A DNA stretch of 6,885 nucleotides from Alphaproteobacteria bacterium (GTDB lineage: Bacteria > Pseudomonadota > Alphaproteobacteria > UBA7887), in NCBI GenBank assembly GCA_028289725.1, contig JANQOH010000452.1, positions 1 through 6,885 on the forward strand. The letters are read 5' to 3'. The position numbers were made by a program, and so were the translations under genes. Of this stretch, positions 5,950 to 6,885 are shown in pieces. Each line of letters begins with the position of its first letter. Positions within the stretch are counted from its first letter, which is position 1. The notes under the pieces are model-generated. The model had not been told where the DNA came from, searched no databases, and was given only the letters and a program-made list of their open reading frames with translations.

Positions 5950-6885
5950 TTACCGGTTTGGCCCGCGTCGCTGATCGGTCGGCTGCCAGCGGATCAGATC
6001 CGTGCGTGGCAGGACGGTTGGATTGACGGCACTGCGCGGCCAGCGGCCTTGCAGCACCGTCGCCAATTCGCGGCCCAACCGCCGTCGCGTTTCCGGCGCC
6101 ATGCGCGCACTCGCGGACGCGACGTGCGGCGTGCACAATACATTGTCCATCGCGAGCAGCGGATTGTCGGTTGCGATCGGCTCTGTCTCGAACACATCCA
6201 AGGCCGCGCCGGCGATCTCTCCCGTTTGCAGCGCCTTGATCATCGCTGCTTCGTCGATCGTCGGCCCGCGCCCGGTGTTGATCAGCAAAGCGGATTGCTT
6301 CATGCGCTTGAAATGGAGGTCGCTTAGCATATGCCGCGTGGTGTCGTTGAGCGGCGCGTGCATCGAAACGAAGTCCGATCGTTCGAGCAGCTCCATCAAG
6401 CTCGTCACCGGCTCCACGCCCACCCCGCTCATTTCCAGCTCGCCGACGAACGGATCAAAGGCCAGGACGCGCAATCCGAAGGGCGGGCAGCGCCGTGCGA
6501 CCGCGCGGGCGACATTGCCGAACGAGATCAACCCGATGGTCTGACCCCACAGGCGCGGAAATTCCGACAAAAGGGGCCGGCCCTCGGACCACCGGCCCTC
6601 CACCGTCATGCGATGCATGATTGGAAACCGGCGGAACGCCGCAAGCAGCAGACCGAGCGCGTGGTCCGCGACCTCTTCGATAAACACGTCGGGCACATTG
6701 GTGACCACGATGCCGTGTTCGGTCGCGGCGTCGACATCAACCGTGTCGGCGCCAACGCTGCCCAGGCCGATTGCGACACAGTTCTCCAGGCTTTCGATGA
6801 TCGGCCGCGTGATACGCCGGCCGCGGCCGATTAATGCATCGGCGTCGCGCGCGGCGTCGATGAATTCTTCTTCCGTCTCCGCCGC
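5950..6885 (-). CDS. D-isomer-specific 2-hydroxyacid dehydrogenase, 5' end missing
   Basis: The frame is open to the right edge; 311 residues are visible up to TAA 5950-5952. Families of this type are about 315-345 aa, so probably only some 10-35 N-terminal residues are missing. It should interconvert a D-2-hydroxyacid and a 2-oxoacid with NAD(P)H in the cytoplasm, for example of the glyoxylate/hydroxypyruvate reductase type; the substrate cannot be fixed. Visible numbering: the substrate-domain signature GLGSVGADTVDVDAA (40-54), HGIVVTNVP (57-65), the nucleotide loop GLISFGNVARAVA (118-130), the acidic D144, then Arg206 in NTGRG, Glu235 in FETEP and His254 in TPHVA. The Arg-Glu-His spacing of 29 and 19 residues fits the catalytic triad of the family. 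The usual GxGxxG loop reads S-F-G-N-V-A, lacking the first and last glycine. GTG at about 6708 is an internal Val, not a start. It is followed after 32 bp by the monooxygenase gene on the same strand. Confidence 0.9.
   Translation of the reverse strand, partial: AAETEEEFIDAARDADALIGRGRRITRPIIESLENCVAIGLGSVGADTVDVDAATEHGIVVTNVPDVFIEEVADHALGLLLAAFRRFPIMHRMTVEGRWSEGRPLLSEFPRLWGQTIGLISFGNVARAVARRCPPFGLRVLAFDPFVGELEMSGVGVEPVTSLMELLERSDFVSMHAPLNDTTRHMLSDLHFKRMKQSALLINTGRGPTIDEAAMIKALQTGEIAGAALDVFETEPIATDNPLLAMDNVLCTPHVASASARMAPETRRRLGRELATVLQGRWPRSAVNPTVLPRTDLIRWQPTDQRRGPNR

Noticed and set aside
4760..5974. A 404-codon open frame on the plus strand opposite the monooxygenase gene
   Set aside because: It lies antisense to a gene with clear FAD and NADPH motifs. 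Its translation is Arg/His-rich with no recognisable domain, as expected from the GC-biased codons of the real gene read backwards.
5918..6136. N-terminal extension of the monooxygenase to an in-frame start at 6136
   Set aside because: The added 73 residues are Ala/Arg-rich without a domain and overlap the dehydrogenase gene. A strong Shine-Dalgarno and the Rossmann fold start support ATG 5915-5917.
6706..6708. GTG as the start of the 2-hydroxyacid dehydrogenase
   Set aside because: Upstream codons in frame encode the conserved substrate-domain signature GLGSVGADTVDVDAA, so the gene begins beyond the right edge.

Overview
The window is GC-rich chromosomal DNA with no phage, transposon, CRISPR or RNA-gene signal that I can see. 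Gene content (a TPR-sulfotransferase, a one-component regulator carrying a TolB-like domain plus TPRs, a flavin-containing monooxygenase and a D-2-hydroxyacid dehydrogenase) and codon use suggest a proteobacterium, most likely an alphaproteobacterium of the soil or rhizosphere kind. This is inference; no taxonomic marker is present.

Layout, left to right. (1) 1-1448, + strand: 3' part of a gene for a TPR domain fused to a PAPS-dependent sulfotransferase, cut by the window's left edge. (2) 1482-3620, - strand, convergent with (1) across 33 bp: a 712-aa SARP/BTAD-type transcription factor that appears membrane-anchored, with a cytoplasmic winged helix and BTAD, one transmembrane segment, a TolB-like domain and C-terminal TPRs. 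(3) 3621-3786: a 166-bp divergent control region with a consensus TATAAT box for the regulator, two perfect 6-bp inverted repeats and a 17-bp-spaced GCRAT repeat. (4) 3787-4272, + strand: a small exported beta-rich protein of unknown function. (5) 4273-4387: a convergent spacer with two long imperfect hairpins. (6) 4388-5917 and 5950-beyond 6885, - strand: a probable two-gene operon, transcribed right to left, of a D-2-hydroxyacid dehydrogenase (5' end off the window) and then a flavin-dependent monooxygenase.

How it may work together. The regulator and the exported protein share one control region and both lie in a stretch that is visibly less GC-rich than the flanks. The most economical hypothesis is a small sensory module: an envelope-facing regulator that controls itself and/or the divergent secreted protein. 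The dehydrogenase and monooxygenase look like a separate oxidoreductive catabolic pair whose substrate cannot be read from sequence. Nothing here proves a new system. The regulator/exported-protein pair is the part most worth a second look.
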